Shown: positions 29,130-38,088 of the stretch, one piece after another
Layout: every line of letters starts with the position of its first letter
Numbering within the stretch: the first letter of the stretch is position 1
DNA from: JAQBDA01 sp963709875
GTDB taxonomy: Bacteria; Chloroflexota; Anaerolineae; Anaerolineales; UBA4823
NCBI GenBank assembly: GCA_963709875.1
Contig: CAVPYB010000010.1
Location: 310,001 to 374,000 of the forward strand
Direction: 5' to 3'
DNA length: 64,000 nucleotides
Notes under the pieces: model-generated
The model's input: only the letters and a program-made list of their open reading frames with translations
The model's database searches: none
Told to the model about the DNA's origin: nothing
Program-made: the position numbers and the translations under genes

Positions 29130-29308
29130 GCAAATGAGGATGATGCTACCAAACAAAACGCGTAGAGTGCACGATACCCAATACCGGATTGGGCAACCGC
29201 TCGCACGACAGCACGGGTCTCGACACGCTGGAGAGAATACCCCCGAAGGTGAAAATTGAATTTGTAGAAAGAGAAACGCCCGATAGCCATGGGTTATACT
29301 ATTCTCAT

Positions 29309-30901
29309 ATGACAGAAAATCAGGCAACCCCCAAGCGCGAAGTATGGGAACAATGGGATTGGGTCTGGCATGTAGCTGCCTACGCCATTCTCGGTATGTA
29401 TATTGCCTCAAGCTCGGCAATACCTCACCCACTAGCCGCTTGTTGCTCATTCTAGGTCTTTCGGCACTGTTGGCAGTGTGGTATATCCCTTTCGTCATTA
29501 CCCCCCTCATGCGTTGGCAAGATACTCCCAGGCGCGGGTTGCCATATTTTATCGTTGGTTTCCTGCTGTGGGGCGTGTTGCTCACCCTGGATGTGAACGC
29601 CCTAATACTGACAGGGATGTTCTTGCCGCTAATATTCACCCGCTTCCCCATTCGCTGGGCAATTGCTATCGTATTTTCCCTGACCCTGGGCTTGTTCCTG
29701 CTCTACACCCTTCTCTACTCCCCGGAGGATTGGTTCATCATCCTGATGATTGTTCTGGGGCTTCTGATCGCCGCAATCACTGATTAGCGTTTTTATCCAT
29801 GCTCTAATTGCTCAAAGCGTGGAGCGCCAACACCTTTTAGAGCAGAAAGAATTAGTTATCGAGTTGATGCGCAGAGAAGCGTGAGTTGGAAGAAGCTTAC
29901 TTGCAGCAAGAAATTATGCTGCGACAAAATGAAAAATTAGCGACATTGGGTAAGCTCAGCGCCGGCGTCGCCCACGAGCTAAACAATCCTGCTTCGGCCG
30001 CGCAACGCGCCGTCAGTCAATTACAAGATTCAATCTTGAATTTGGAGCAAGCCGAGTTTGGGTTAGGGCAATTGGACCTTTCAACATCGCATCTTAAGGC
30101 TTTAGAACCACACACTCAATTGGTTTATCAACGAGTCAAGGAACCCATTTTAATAGACCCGCTTACCCGCAGCGATCAAGAAGTATGAAATCGAAACGTG
30201 GCTCGAAGAGAACGGTGTAGAGGATGCTTGGGAATTCGCTCCCACATTGGTAAGCATCGGCTACACACCTCAGGAGTTAAAAGACTTAGCCCAAAAACTT
30301 TTCTGGCGAAAAATTTCAAGCTACTGTTTCCTTGCTTAGCAATCTTTACACAACTCGAAATTTGATGGAAGAAATAGGGCAGGGGATGGGTCGGATCACC
30401 GAAATTGTCAAAGCCCTTAAATCATACACTTATCTTGACCAAGCTCCAATTCAATCGATAGATATTCATGAGGGTTTGGATAATACCCTGGTGATTTTGC
30501 GGAGTAAAATTGGGGAGGGGATTCTAATACACCGTGATTATGCCAAAGACCTGCCTCGTATTAACGCTTTTGGCAGGGAGGTGAATCAAGTTTGGACAAA
30601 TATTATCGATAATGCGATTGACGCTATGGATGGTCAGGGTGAAATATATTTAAAAACCTGTCAGGAAAATTCCTGGGTCGTTGTGGAAATTAAGGATACG
30701 GGTCCCGGTATTCCTCAGGAAATTCAAAACAAAATCTTTGACCCCTTCTTTACCACCAAGCCGCCAGGTGAAGGCGCTGGTCTGGGGCTTTATATTAGTC
30801 ACAATATCATTGTACAAAAGCATAAGGGTAAGCTTACAGTTGATTCAAGGCCAGGAGAAACTTGTTTTACAGTTATGCTCCCTGTAAATCTCGAAGCATA
30901 A
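29309..30901 (+). CDS. Cassette-region sensor histidine kinase (several frameshifts)
   Basis: Five reading-frame pieces give one 529-residue kinase if the indels near 29400, 29775, 29880, 30182 and 30300 are corrected. The first 160 residues contain four to five membrane helices (LLLILGLSALLAVWYIPFVI, IVGFLLWGVLLTLDVNALIL). A coiled coil leads to the H-box KLSAGVAHELNNPASAAQRA. The catalytic domain has the N-box NIIDNAIDAM, G1 DTGPGIP, F-box FDPFFTTK and G2 GAGLGLY. No response regulator is adjacent. At 1.6 kb it is large for a cassette. Confidence 0.7.
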
Positions 30902-31133
30902 TTTATCAGGCTGTTGAAACGGCAATGCTTCTTGGGGGAAGGATAGTTTGCTTTACTGCCAAACCTTCAATAATTCAGAATATAAGATAGAGGATATCCT
31001 ACATTCGGAAAGACGGGTTGAATAACTTCACGCCAACCAACTCAGATCATATCTTTCAGGCACTTGAGTGCTTTAGATAATTTCTCTCAATCAGGTATCT
31101 TAGTGTAAGACGATACCATGAGGAGGTAGTTAA

Positions 31134-32142
31134 ATGAAAGTCAAGAAACGCGGTAGAAAATTTCTTGAGTTTGGTAGGAAAGATTTTATTAGGATTCCTC
31201 ATACTCCTAGTAGGACTGGTTGTATTTGGCTTGACCCGCGAATCGATCACACGGAAAAATTATCATGCTGAATATCCTGCACTGGGGCAGATAGTGACAG
31301 TTGGCGATCATGACATTCATTTATACTGTGTAGGCAATGGAACTCCCACTGTTGTTTTTGAATCTGATCTTGACCAGTATGGATCATTAAGCTGGGTACC
31401 GGTTCAAGAAACGATTGGGGAAATTACGCGCGCATGCAGCTACGATAGAGCTGGAATCCTGTGGAGTGAGCCAGGACCGCGTCCTAGAGATGGCGAGACA
31501 ATCGCCCGTGAACTTAATGCCGTTCTAGCCGCAGCCGGAGAAGAAAGCCCATATCTCCTGGTAGGCCACGCTTTTGGCGGTGCCTATATCAGGATATTCG
31601 CAGGACAAAATCCTGATGATGTATGTGGGATGGTGCTGCTTGAGTCAAGCCATCCTGAAATGCTCACGCGCTTCAGTGAGTATGGCGTTGTACCAGAAAT
31701 TCCAGACAGAAATATCAGGCCCTTGATCTTGTTTTTGTCTCATCTAGGATCGCCAGGTCGATATAAAGGGAATGTGTATGACCTGCCACCCGAAATCTAT
31801 GATCCAGTACAGGCATTCTTACCTGAATCAAGTATGACATGGTTTGATGAGAAAGTTGAAAGTCCTAATACACTGGCACAAGCAGGGCATTATGAATATT
31901 TGGGTGACTGGCCATTGATTGTGCTTGCTACTTCAAGACCTTCACCTTCCTTGGGAGATCTAGGACAGAAACTAGATGATTTATGGCTCGAATTGCAACA
32001 GGAGTTGCTTTCGCTCAGTGGGAATAGCGAGATCAGAATTTATGAAGGTGGGCATTATCCTCAGCTTCAAGACCCCGAGGTGGTCATTGAGGCAATTCAG
32101 GATGTGCTCGAAAGATGTGAAAAAACATTGCCGTTACCCTGA
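31134..32142 (+). CDS. Alpha/beta hydrolase-fold protein lacking the nucleophile (one frameshift)
   Basis: ATG 31134 has an AGGAGG six bases upstream. Removing one T near 31162 joins MKVKKRGRKF to LSLVGKILLGFLILLVGLVV, a membrane anchor, for a 335-residue protein. The fold is clear: oxyanion-type region VVFESDLDQYGSLSW, nucleophile elbow VGHAFGGAYIR, and the terminal His in YEGGHYPQLQDPE. The elbow has Ala where the family has Ser, encoded GCT; one base change from TCT would restore it. As read it should be catalytically dead or have another role. No attC lies between this gene and the histidine kinase. Confidence 0.8.
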
Positions 32143-32215
32143 AGAGTGAACTGGAATTGCACGCAAGGATGGTTGTTTCATGTCTATGCAGTTTATGGTC
32201 GCCTGGAAATATGTC

Positions 32216-32343
32216 GCCCAACACAGCATGCAGACGACCGGGCTGGCGCCTGGGTAAGTGAGGCTCCAAAACCAGATCTGGTCTAGGTTAGCCTGTCTCG
32301 GTTCCCCCACCCGCCTGGCCGCTGAGCTCTATCTTCAGGCGCT
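32216..32343 (+). other. attC site 9 (right core degenerate)
   Basis: Left core GCCCAAC (32216-32222), AGCATGCAGACGACCGGGC, right arm CGCCTGGCCGCTGAGC, and at the right core position CTTCAGGC (32333-32340) instead of GTTRRRY. The fold is intact but the changed core may reduce recombination. Confidence 0.75.
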
Positions 32344-32380
32344 TTCATCGTAACAAGAGAATCTCTTATGGAGGTGAATG

Positions 32381-32935
32381 ATGGCCGGTAAGTCCAGGTA
32401 TTTTCCGCTAAGCCTGGAGTCCCTCAGGGCTTTGGCGAGCTGGGCCGCGGACTGCGCTGAGCGGGCGCTGCCGGTCTACGAGAATTGTGCTGATTCAAAC
32501 TCCCGGCCTCGTGAGGCGATTGCGGGCATCCGGGTGTTTGCAGCTGGGGGTAAGCGAACCGCTCAGCTGCGTACCCTTGCACTGTCGGCGTTTTCGGCTG
32601 CACGTGAGGCAGGCGATCCTGCTGCAGCAGCAGCCGCTCGCGCTGCCGGTCTTGCAGCCTCGAGCGCTTACACGCATCCATTAGTGGATGTTCAACAAAC
32701 GAAACATATTGTCGGTCCCGCAGCTTACGCCGCACTGGCACTTGAGTTAAACCAGGCTGGCGACCATTCTATGGGTGATAATGAAGTTATTTGGGCAGTA
32801 GAACACGTCACTCCAGAGGTTCGGGCAATTTTATTGCATATGCCCGCACGTGAAATTGGGAGAACACGATTAGAAAATCTAATGTATAAGCTAGATGTTA
32901 GTATACGAGCTCGAAACATGCTGCACGGTGCCTGA
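32381..32935 (+). CDS. Cassette 10: Imm5-like putative immunity protein
   Basis: A 184-residue helical protein. It has W-AADCAERALPVYENC near the start, SRPREAIAGIRVFAAGGKRT, then LALSAFSAAREAGDPAAAAA, the pattern of the family often labelled putative immunity protein or Imm5. Such proteins neutralise polymorphic toxins; no toxin is nearby, and free immunity genes are typical cargo of cassette arrays. The second of two adjacent ATGs (32381) is taken as start, with GGAGGTG seven bases upstream. The stop codon lies within the left core of the following attC remnant. Confidence 0.7.
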   Translation: MAGKSRYFPLSLESLRALASWAADCAERALPVYENCADSNSRPREAIAGIRVFAAGGKRTAQLRTLALSAFSAAREAGDPAAAAAARAAGLAASSAYTHPLVDVQQTKHIVGPAAYAALALELNQAGDHSMGDNEVIWAVEHVTPEVRAILLHMPAREIGRTRLENLMYKLDVSIRARNMLHGA

Positions 32936-33010
32936 CACAGCGTGCACCTGTCGCTGGGGATTTTGCGGCATTTTCCTCGCCCATCTGGCTTCGCCGCAAT
33001 GTTTTATGGG
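32930..33010 (+). other. attC remnant 10 (left half only)
   Basis: GCCTGAC (32930-32936) followed by AGCGTGCACCTGTCGC matches the left halves of attC1 and attC7. No GTTRRRY core with a complementary arm follows before the SDR gene at 33074, so the right half is missing. Confidence 0.6.
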
Positions 33011-33073
33011 AAAATACTGAAATGGAAGAATCCCAACTCATGCTGCCTTGAGACGATTCAAAAGGATTACAAA

Positions 33074-33904
33074 GTGAAAGCAAAAGAAAAAAAGACTGCC
33101 CTCATAACAGGAGCAACGAGCGGTATCGGCGAGGAGTACGCCCGGAGATTCGCGCGTGAAGGATATGATTTGATTATCACCGGGCGGAGAGAGGCAAAAA
33201 TCAAGGCACTGGCCGATGAACTCTCCCGTGAGAATAATGTAGAGGTTGAAGTAGTCCTTATTGAATTATCTGATACTGAGCAGGTGGAGAGTTTTCTTGA
33301 AAGGCTAAAAGACAAAGATATTGATGTACTGGTCAACAATGCTGGCTTCAGCACTGCGCGATATTTTCACAAAGAACCCATCGAGCTTCAAGAGGACATG
33401 GTCTCGGTTCACATCCTATGCACCATGAAACTCATTTACGCCATTCTGCCCAGGATGCTCAAGAAGCGACATGGCATCATTATCAACGTATCCTCCGCTG
33501 GGGCATTCATGTCCACGCCCAACGAAGCCACTTATGTAGGGACAAAAGCATTCCAACGCGCGTTTAGCGAGGCGTTGTATTATGAATTAATAGGCACCGG
33601 CGTAAAAATTCAGGCTGTGTGCCCGGGCTTGACAAAGACCGATATGCCCATTCGCTTGGGAATCCCGGCAGACAAACTGGTAGATCGCGGCCCATTTAAG
33701 TGGATATCCCCGAAAGATGTGGTGGACGCATCCCTGAGGGATCTGAAGAAAAACAAGGTGATTTGCTTTCCTGAAAAACTAACCGGGTTCCAATTGGTCG
33801 TTCGTTACCTCCTACCCTCATCGGTGTATTACAAGGTTATGTACTACTACTTCAAAAAGTATGGTTGGATCGAAGAGACCCAATCAGAAAATCGTAATAA
33901 TTAA
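33074..33904 (+). CDS. SDR-family NAD(P)-dependent oxidoreductase
   Basis: The start is the GTG at 33074, eight bases after AAGGA; the frame upstream to 32942 is not coding. The 276-residue product has the cofactor loop TGATSGIG, the NNAG motif (LVNNAGFS), the catalytic Ser in INVSSAGAF and Y-x3-K in YVGTK. The last 60 residues, including YLLPSSVYYKVMYYYFKK, resemble membrane-associated classical SDRs acting on lipids or retinoid-like substrates. It may be the cargo of a cassette whose downstream attC has been lost. Confidence 0.87.
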   Translation: MKAKEKKTALITGATSGIGEEYARRFAREGYDLIITGRREAKIKALADELSRENNVEVEVVLIELSDTEQVESFLERLKDKDIDVLVNNAGFSTARYFHKEPIELQEDMVSVHILCTMKLIYAILPRMLKKRHGIIINVSSAGAFMSTPNEATYVGTKAFQRAFSEALYYELIGTGVKIQAVCPGLTKTDMPIRLGIPADKLVDRGPFKWISPKDVVDASLRDLKKNKVICFPEKLTGFQLVVRYLLPSSVYYKVMYYYFKKYGWIEETQSENRNN

Positions 33905-34167
33905 CTGACGTTACGCAGCAGGTAGGATGTGGTGGTGTTTGCAGAATGGCCTCAAAGTCGTCCTGCCCTTGACTCTCATGAGCCAAGGACTCTACAACGA
34001 ACCATCGGGATCGTTCTTGCCTTCGATCTTCAATTGACGCCATAATCCACAGGTGTCGAACATGGGACTTCAGAGGGGAACAATCCACCAGCAAGAAACC
34101 CAAACCGTTGGGCGATACACGCAATCAGAGCTCGAGTAGATTTATAATAATCAGGAGGTCCATTGTT

Positions 34168-34626
34168 ATGCGCCATACTCGCGAGGAAGTAATCAAGCGC
34201 ACTATTCAGGAGTTCGAACGCCTGGATCATCTGGTTAATGACCTTACCGATGAGGAATGGGACCGGTTGCTGGCCAGACCTGAGACCAAAGACCCCTGGA
34301 CAGTGAAAGATGCACTGGCGCATATTACCCATTGGAAGGCTGACGTGGTCAGAAAAATCAAGAAACAACCCGTTCCGGTAGAGGAGAAAGGGTTGAGTTG
34401 GACCGATGGGAACCACCTCGTCTACGAGCGTTGGCGAGATCGCTCCCCGCAGGAGGTTTTAGCCTGGCACAGGCAAGTTCAGGAGGATGCACTGGCTGCG
34501 CTTCAAGATGCGCCTGAAGGATGGTTCAGCGGCAGAGAACACAGACCGGAATGGCCCTTCGACCTGGACGGTCACTCCAGCTACCATCGCGAAAAGGATA
34601 TCGAAACCGCACTGAAAAATAGTTAG
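34168..34626 (+). CDS. ClbS/DfsB (DUF1706-like) four-helix protein
   Basis: ATG 34168 has AGGAGGT seven bases upstream; the 152-residue product has TREEVIKRTIQEFERLDHLV at its start, WTVKDALAHITHWKADVV with the first metal-type His, and a closing GHSSYHREKDIE. It is the same superfamily as the protein at 1686 but clearly diverged. The 33905-34167 gap upstream contains no recognisable gene; a GTTGGGC at 34107 looks like a cassette core but has no partner arm. Confidence 0.82.
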   Translation: MRHTREEVIKRTIQEFERLDHLVNDLTDEEWDRLLARPETKDPWTVKDALAHITHWKADVVRKIKKQPVPVEEKGLSWTDGNHLVYERWRDRSPQEVLAWHRQVQEDALAALQDAPEGWFSGREHRPEWPFDLDGHSSYHREKDIETALKNS

Positions 34627-34656
34627 CAAACCCGCGCATATTCGGAGATGATCAAT

Positions 34657-35544
34657 ATGACAAATGAACAGACCATTCTGGTTGCAGGAGCGACCGGAAA
34701 CATTGGGGGAGGTGCGGCAGTCGCGCTTGCAAAACGCGGCGCTAGAGTTGTGTTGCTTGGGCGTAAGCTTGAGAGATTGGAAGCCAGGGCGGAGTCTATC
34801 CGTCAAGCTTTATCTGAAGCAAATATCGATTATCAGGATACGGACATCACCACATTGACAATCGACTTCTCTGATATGGAGAATGTGAGGCTCGCAGCTA
34901 AGGAGGCTATGAGCCGGTTTCCGAGGATAGATGGACTGGTACTATCTGCTGTTGCCTTAGTCCAGGATGGCCCGAACATCGTGCCCAGCGGTCATGAGTT
35001 GATGTTTGCCACGAATGTGATGGGACCGTTTTTATTCGCCCAGCTATTGGTTGAAAGGATGGAGCAATCTGACGGATTAGTCCTTCATGTCATCAATACG
35101 TCCAGGGGAGAGATCAACTGGGATGATCTAGAAAGCATCAGGAATCACAAGACAACTGTTGCATACGAAAGGACCAAGGTATGTCATCGGGTGATCGCTG
35201 GCGAGATGGCTCGACGATATGCTGGAAGGATCTCTTCTGTAGCATTCGATCCTACATTCATCATCGATAAAACAGACCCGGAGTTGGAAAAGAGGTGGCC
35301 AACAGGATTCATGGGCCTCTTCTGGAAGACATTGACGTTACTCTTTGCAAAGCCACCTGCGGTCGTAGGCGAGCCGATTGCGGATCTGATGCTTTCACAT
35401 CCAGATCGCGATGCAATCAATGGAGCCATGTTTAAACTGGACAAACGCGTTGAAAAGCCAGACAGGGCCATGAATGACGAGGTATTGGGAAAAAGATTGT
35501 GGGATGAGTTGGTTCTAATAACGGGACTAACGACTGCTGCATAG
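34657..35544 (+). CDS. SDR-family oxidoreductase
   Basis: A 295-residue short-chain dehydrogenase. The start at 34657 has GGAG nine bases before it. The cofactor loop is AGATGNIGGGAAVAL, followed by VVLLGRKLERL. The catalytic region is weaker: VINTSRGEINW and, for Y-x3-K, YERTK. The catalytic Tyr and Lys are present. The C-terminal region (LMLSHPDRDAINGAMFKLD) matches SDRs of the protochlorophyllide-reductase-like group. The substrate is unknown. Confidence 0.82.
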   Translation: MTNEQTILVAGATGNIGGGAAVALAKRGARVVLLGRKLERLEARAESIRQALSEANIDYQDTDITTLTIDFSDMENVRLAAKEAMSRFPRIDGLVLSAVALVQDGPNIVPSGHELMFATNVMGPFLFAQLLVERMEQSDGLVLHVINTSRGEINWDDLESIRNHKTTVAYERTKVCHRVIAGEMARRYAGRISSVAFDPTFIIDKTDPELEKRWPTGFMGLFWKTLTLLFAKPPAVVGEPIADLMLSHPDRDAINGAMFKLDKRVEKPDRAMNDEVLGKRLWDELVLITGLTTAA

Positions 35545-35655
35545 AAGGAGCCGGCTAACAATTCGTCGGGATTACTCCCCTTCGCTGCACTGCGAGTCGG
35601 AATGACATATCCATCCATATCATATTGAATGAACACCAGGACAAAGGAGCTAATT

Positions 35656-36093
35656 ATGAGCGAATATTTACCCAGCCCGAGCCAATGGGTGCGGGAGCAG
35701 GTTGAGCTTTACGAAGGTAGCGGGGGCACCCAGGGTATAACCCTGCGGGACACGGGTCTGCCGGTCATCATCGTCACCCATCGCGGGCGGACCACTGGGG
35801 CGATCCGAAAGACCCCATTGATGAGGGTGGTGGACGGGGATAACTATATCCTGGTGGCATCTCGGGGCGGGGCGCCAACGCACCCGCTCTGGTATTACAA
35901 CTTGAAGGCGGATCCGGACGTCGAGCTTCGCGACGAGACTGAAGTTTATGCCATGCGAGTGCGGGAGGTGGTGGATCCGGTCGAGAGAGAGCGGCTCTGG
36001 AAGATCGCCGTAGAGGCCTTCCCACCTTATCAGGACTACCAGAAAAAAGCCGAGCGCCTCATCCCACTTTTCGTAGCCGAACCGGTTGAATAA
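35656..36093 (+). CDS. Deazaflavin-dependent (F420) nitroreductase-family protein
   Basis: A 145-residue split-barrel protein of the Ddn/DUF385 family. AAAGGAG lies eight bases before ATG 35656. Diagnostic motifs are LPVIIVTHRGRTTGAIRKTP, VASRGGAPTHPLWYYNLKA and PYQDYQKKAERLIPLFV. Family members use F420H2 to reduce quinones or nitro compounds; the presence of F420 in this organism is an inference. Confidence 0.88.
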   Translation: MSEYLPSPSQWVREQVELYEGSGGTQGITLRDTGLPVIIVTHRGRTTGAIRKTPLMRVVDGDNYILVASRGGAPTHPLWYYNLKADPDVELRDETEVYAMRVREVVDPVERERLWKIAVEAFPPYQDYQKKAERLIPLFVAEPVE

Positions 36094-36120
36094 GCGGAAT
36101 CTCGACATTTGGAGTAGTCT

Positions 36121-36651
36121 ATGCACACCTCGAATGAGAAACCTTTACCTTCGGCAGTGAAGTTCTTCTTCGGAAAAGTCATGCCCTTGGGCCTGGCGCT
36201 GATTGGCATTCTGGCAATCTACATCGGGATAAGGAATGTGCTTAACGCGAGTGCAAGCACGTCATGGCCTTCAGTCGATGGGAAAATATCGAAATCTGAC
36301 GTACGTATGCAAACTGGTAGCAGCGGTGGTCAGGATGTCAGCAGTTCAGGCACGTACCAAGCTGATATTGAATACGATTACGTCGTTGATGGAGAGCACC
36401 TTAAGGGATCACGTATCGCATATGGAGACCATGGCACTGCTGACCGGTCCTATGCAGATTCGATTAGCAGTATGTACCCTGAAGGCATAAGCGTAACAGT
36501 CTTTTATAAGCCGGACGATCACCAAGTATCATTGCTCGAGCCTGGCTTGAGCACATCGGCCTGGGTGCCTGTCTTTTTCGGCACCCCGTTTCTCTTGATC
36601 GGCATAATACTGCTCGTCTTTATACCCATGACCAAGAAGAGCACGGCATAA
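36121..36651 (+). CDS. DUF3592 membrane protein
   Basis: A 176-residue protein with membrane helices at about 22-42 (LGLALIGILAIYIGIRNV) and 148-168 (VFFGTPFLLIGIILLVFI). The segment between them has the DUF3592 pattern: SWPSVDGKI, YDYVVDGEHLKGSRIAYGD, and YPEGISVTVFYKPDDHQ. It is probably an extracytoplasmic beta domain tethered by two helices. The function is unknown. It begins 27 bases after the deazaflavin reductase stop. Confidence 0.85.
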   Translation: MHTSNEKPLPSAVKFFFGKVMPLGLALIGILAIYIGIRNVLNASASTSWPSVDGKISKSDVRMQTGSSGGQDVSSSGTYQADIEYDYVVDGEHLKGSRIAYGDHGTADRSYADSISSMYPEGISVTVFYKPDDHQVSLLEPGLSTSAWVPVFFGTPFLLIGIILLVFIPMTKKSTA

Positions 36652-36674
36652 TTATCAATGCAAGGAGTCAAAAG

Positions 36675-37283
36675 ATGCCAAAAAAATCACCCAAAGCTAG
36701 TGATCGTCCTATTCCAGAAATTGAAATAAATCTGGTACTATCACCCGAACAGGGTGAAGAGTTGCTCAAAACATTGCAGGTTCGTTTTGAGGCAAACATG
36801 CACCGCCACACAGGACTTGAATGGTCTGAAATTGGTGCAAAACTGGAAGCCCATCCTGAAAAACTGGCCTCGCTCAGTGCAATGGAAAGCACCGGTGGAG
36901 AGCCGGATGTGGCTGGTTATGATAAAACCACAGGCGAATCTATTTTTTACGATTGTGCGGCGGAAAGCCCGAAAGGCCGCCGAAGTCTTTGCTACGACCG
37001 CCAGGCGTTGGAATCACGGAAAGAATACAAACCGGCAAGCAGCGCTTTAGATATGGCTGCTGACATGGGCATCGAGATTCTGACGGAACAACAATACCGG
37101 GAGCTGCAGGAGCTTGGGGAATTCGATACGAAAACCTCCAGCTGGGTGAAAACACCGGCTGCGATCAGAAAACTCGGCGGCGCCATTTTTTGCGATCGCC
37201 GCTACGACCACATCTTCGTGTATCACAACGGTGCAGAATCTTACTATGCTGCCAGGGGGTTCCGCGGCTCGTTGAGGGTATGA
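36675..37283 (+). CDS. DUF4256 domain protein
   Basis: A 202-residue cytoplasmic protein matching DUF4256 over its entire length: LSPEQGEELLKTLQVRFEAN, MESTGGEPDVAGYDKTTGES, FYDCAAESPKGRRSLCYDR and FVYHNGAESYYAARGFRGSL. The family function is unknown. Conserved Cys, Asp and Arg in FYDCAAESPKGRR hint at a catalytic or binding site. A good AAGGAG precedes the ATG. Confidence 0.9.
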   Translation: MPKKSPKASDRPIPEIEINLVLSPEQGEELLKTLQVRFEANMHRHTGLEWSEIGAKLEAHPEKLASLSAMESTGGEPDVAGYDKTTGESIFYDCAAESPKGRRSLCYDRQALESRKEYKPASSALDMAADMGIEILTEQQYRELQELGEFDTKTSSWVKTPAAIRKLGGAIFCDRRYDHIFVYHNGAESYYAARGFRGSLRV

Positions 37284-37753
37284 GTATGAATAACTAAAAT
37301 TTCAAGCCCCTGACGATCTCATCTGCCATGTTTAATTTTAGGACCCGAGCAGGTATAGCTGCTCTCATCGTATATGGGGGCTTGCCCTGGCGGGCAGCCT
37401 GATGAAGAATATTGATGGCGGGGCTGCACATCAATTAACAATCACGGCATTATTGGTATAATTCATATTAGGACTTGATATATCTAAATACACCGCAAAG
37501 TTGCTTGGATGCACGGGTTCGGCCGCATACCGCGCTCTCCACTGGACGAGGCAGGCAGGAAAGGCGCGTCCGCGAAGTATTGAAATGCCTGTCAACGCAG
37601 CACCAGATCTGGCACCACCAACACTGTTCTTGCTCGTAGCGAATATCGAAGAAAATAATTTTGTCATCTCGCTGCCGTGAGGATTACTCGTACGGCGGAA
37701 TGCTGACACCAAATTATACAAATGCTGATGAAGAGCTAAGAGGAGAGAATGAT
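37284..37753. other. Intergenic stretch without recognisable genes
   Basis: Short open frames on both strands here have no family signature and no ribosome-binding sites. No attC, REP or terminator-like structure is seen. It might be eroded sequence at a junction. Confidence 0.5.
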
Positions 37754-38048
37754 ATGGCGATCAAGGTGATCGTTGAACTGCAAGCCAAACCGGGTAAGCG
37801 GGCTGAGCTTATCAGACTGCTCGAGAGCATCGTGGCAGAACAGGGGCCAAACCAGCGCGGATTCCTGGGCAGCACACGTTACGAGGAGCTCGAAAATCCC
37901 GACGTGCTGGTTGAGATTGCCGACTGGGAGTCGGCCGAGGGCGCGGGTGGCGCATATGCAGCAGGCTGCGGCTGCCGGCGTCTATGCACCTTTGTCGGAG
38001 TTGATAGCCGCGCCATTCAGAGCTACGGTCATCAGGCAATTATCTTGA
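37754..38048 (+). CDS. Antibiotic biosynthesis monooxygenase (ABM)-like protein (one frameshift)
   Basis: A dimeric alpha-beta barrel protein of 97 residues once an extra G at 37939-37941 is removed, joining IADWESAEA to RVAHMQQAAAAGVYAPLSEL. It opens with IKVIVELQAKPGKRAELIRL and has QRGFLGSTRYEEL in the middle. Members are small monooxygenases or quinone-modifying proteins. Confidence 0.82.
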
Positions 38049-38088
38049 AGGGTAGGCGAGGTATAATTACGACCAGAGGTCTCTGAAT

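Larger units (their letters stand above)
21856..32343 (+). mobile_element. Integron-type gene-cassette array without integrase (CALIN-like)
   Basis: Nine attC sites in the same orientation (starting at 23164, 24192, 25158, 25962, 26894, 27801, 28391, 29029 and 32216) separate short unrelated plus-strand genes. Each site starts with RYYYAAC soon after a stop codon and ends with GTTRRRY, with complementary inner arms. A tenth left half starts at 32930. No tyrosine recombinase with an IntI-like reading frame is present in the 64 kb, so mobility would need an integrase elsewhere. Confidence 0.85.

Noticed and set aside
21923..32343. CRISPR array
   Set aside because: Repeats are 60-160 bases, imperfect, gene-separated and hairpin-forming; there are no regular spacers or cas genes.
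33905..34113. GTTGGGC core and a GTTACGCAGCAGG stretch resembling class 1 attI
   Set aside because: No complementary arms or left core; the 14-base likeness to attI1 is too short to claim a site.
35551..35557. GGCTAAC after the second SDR gene as a further attC left core
   Set aside because: No right core or complementary arm follows; the sequence continues into a GGAATGAC-type repeat half.
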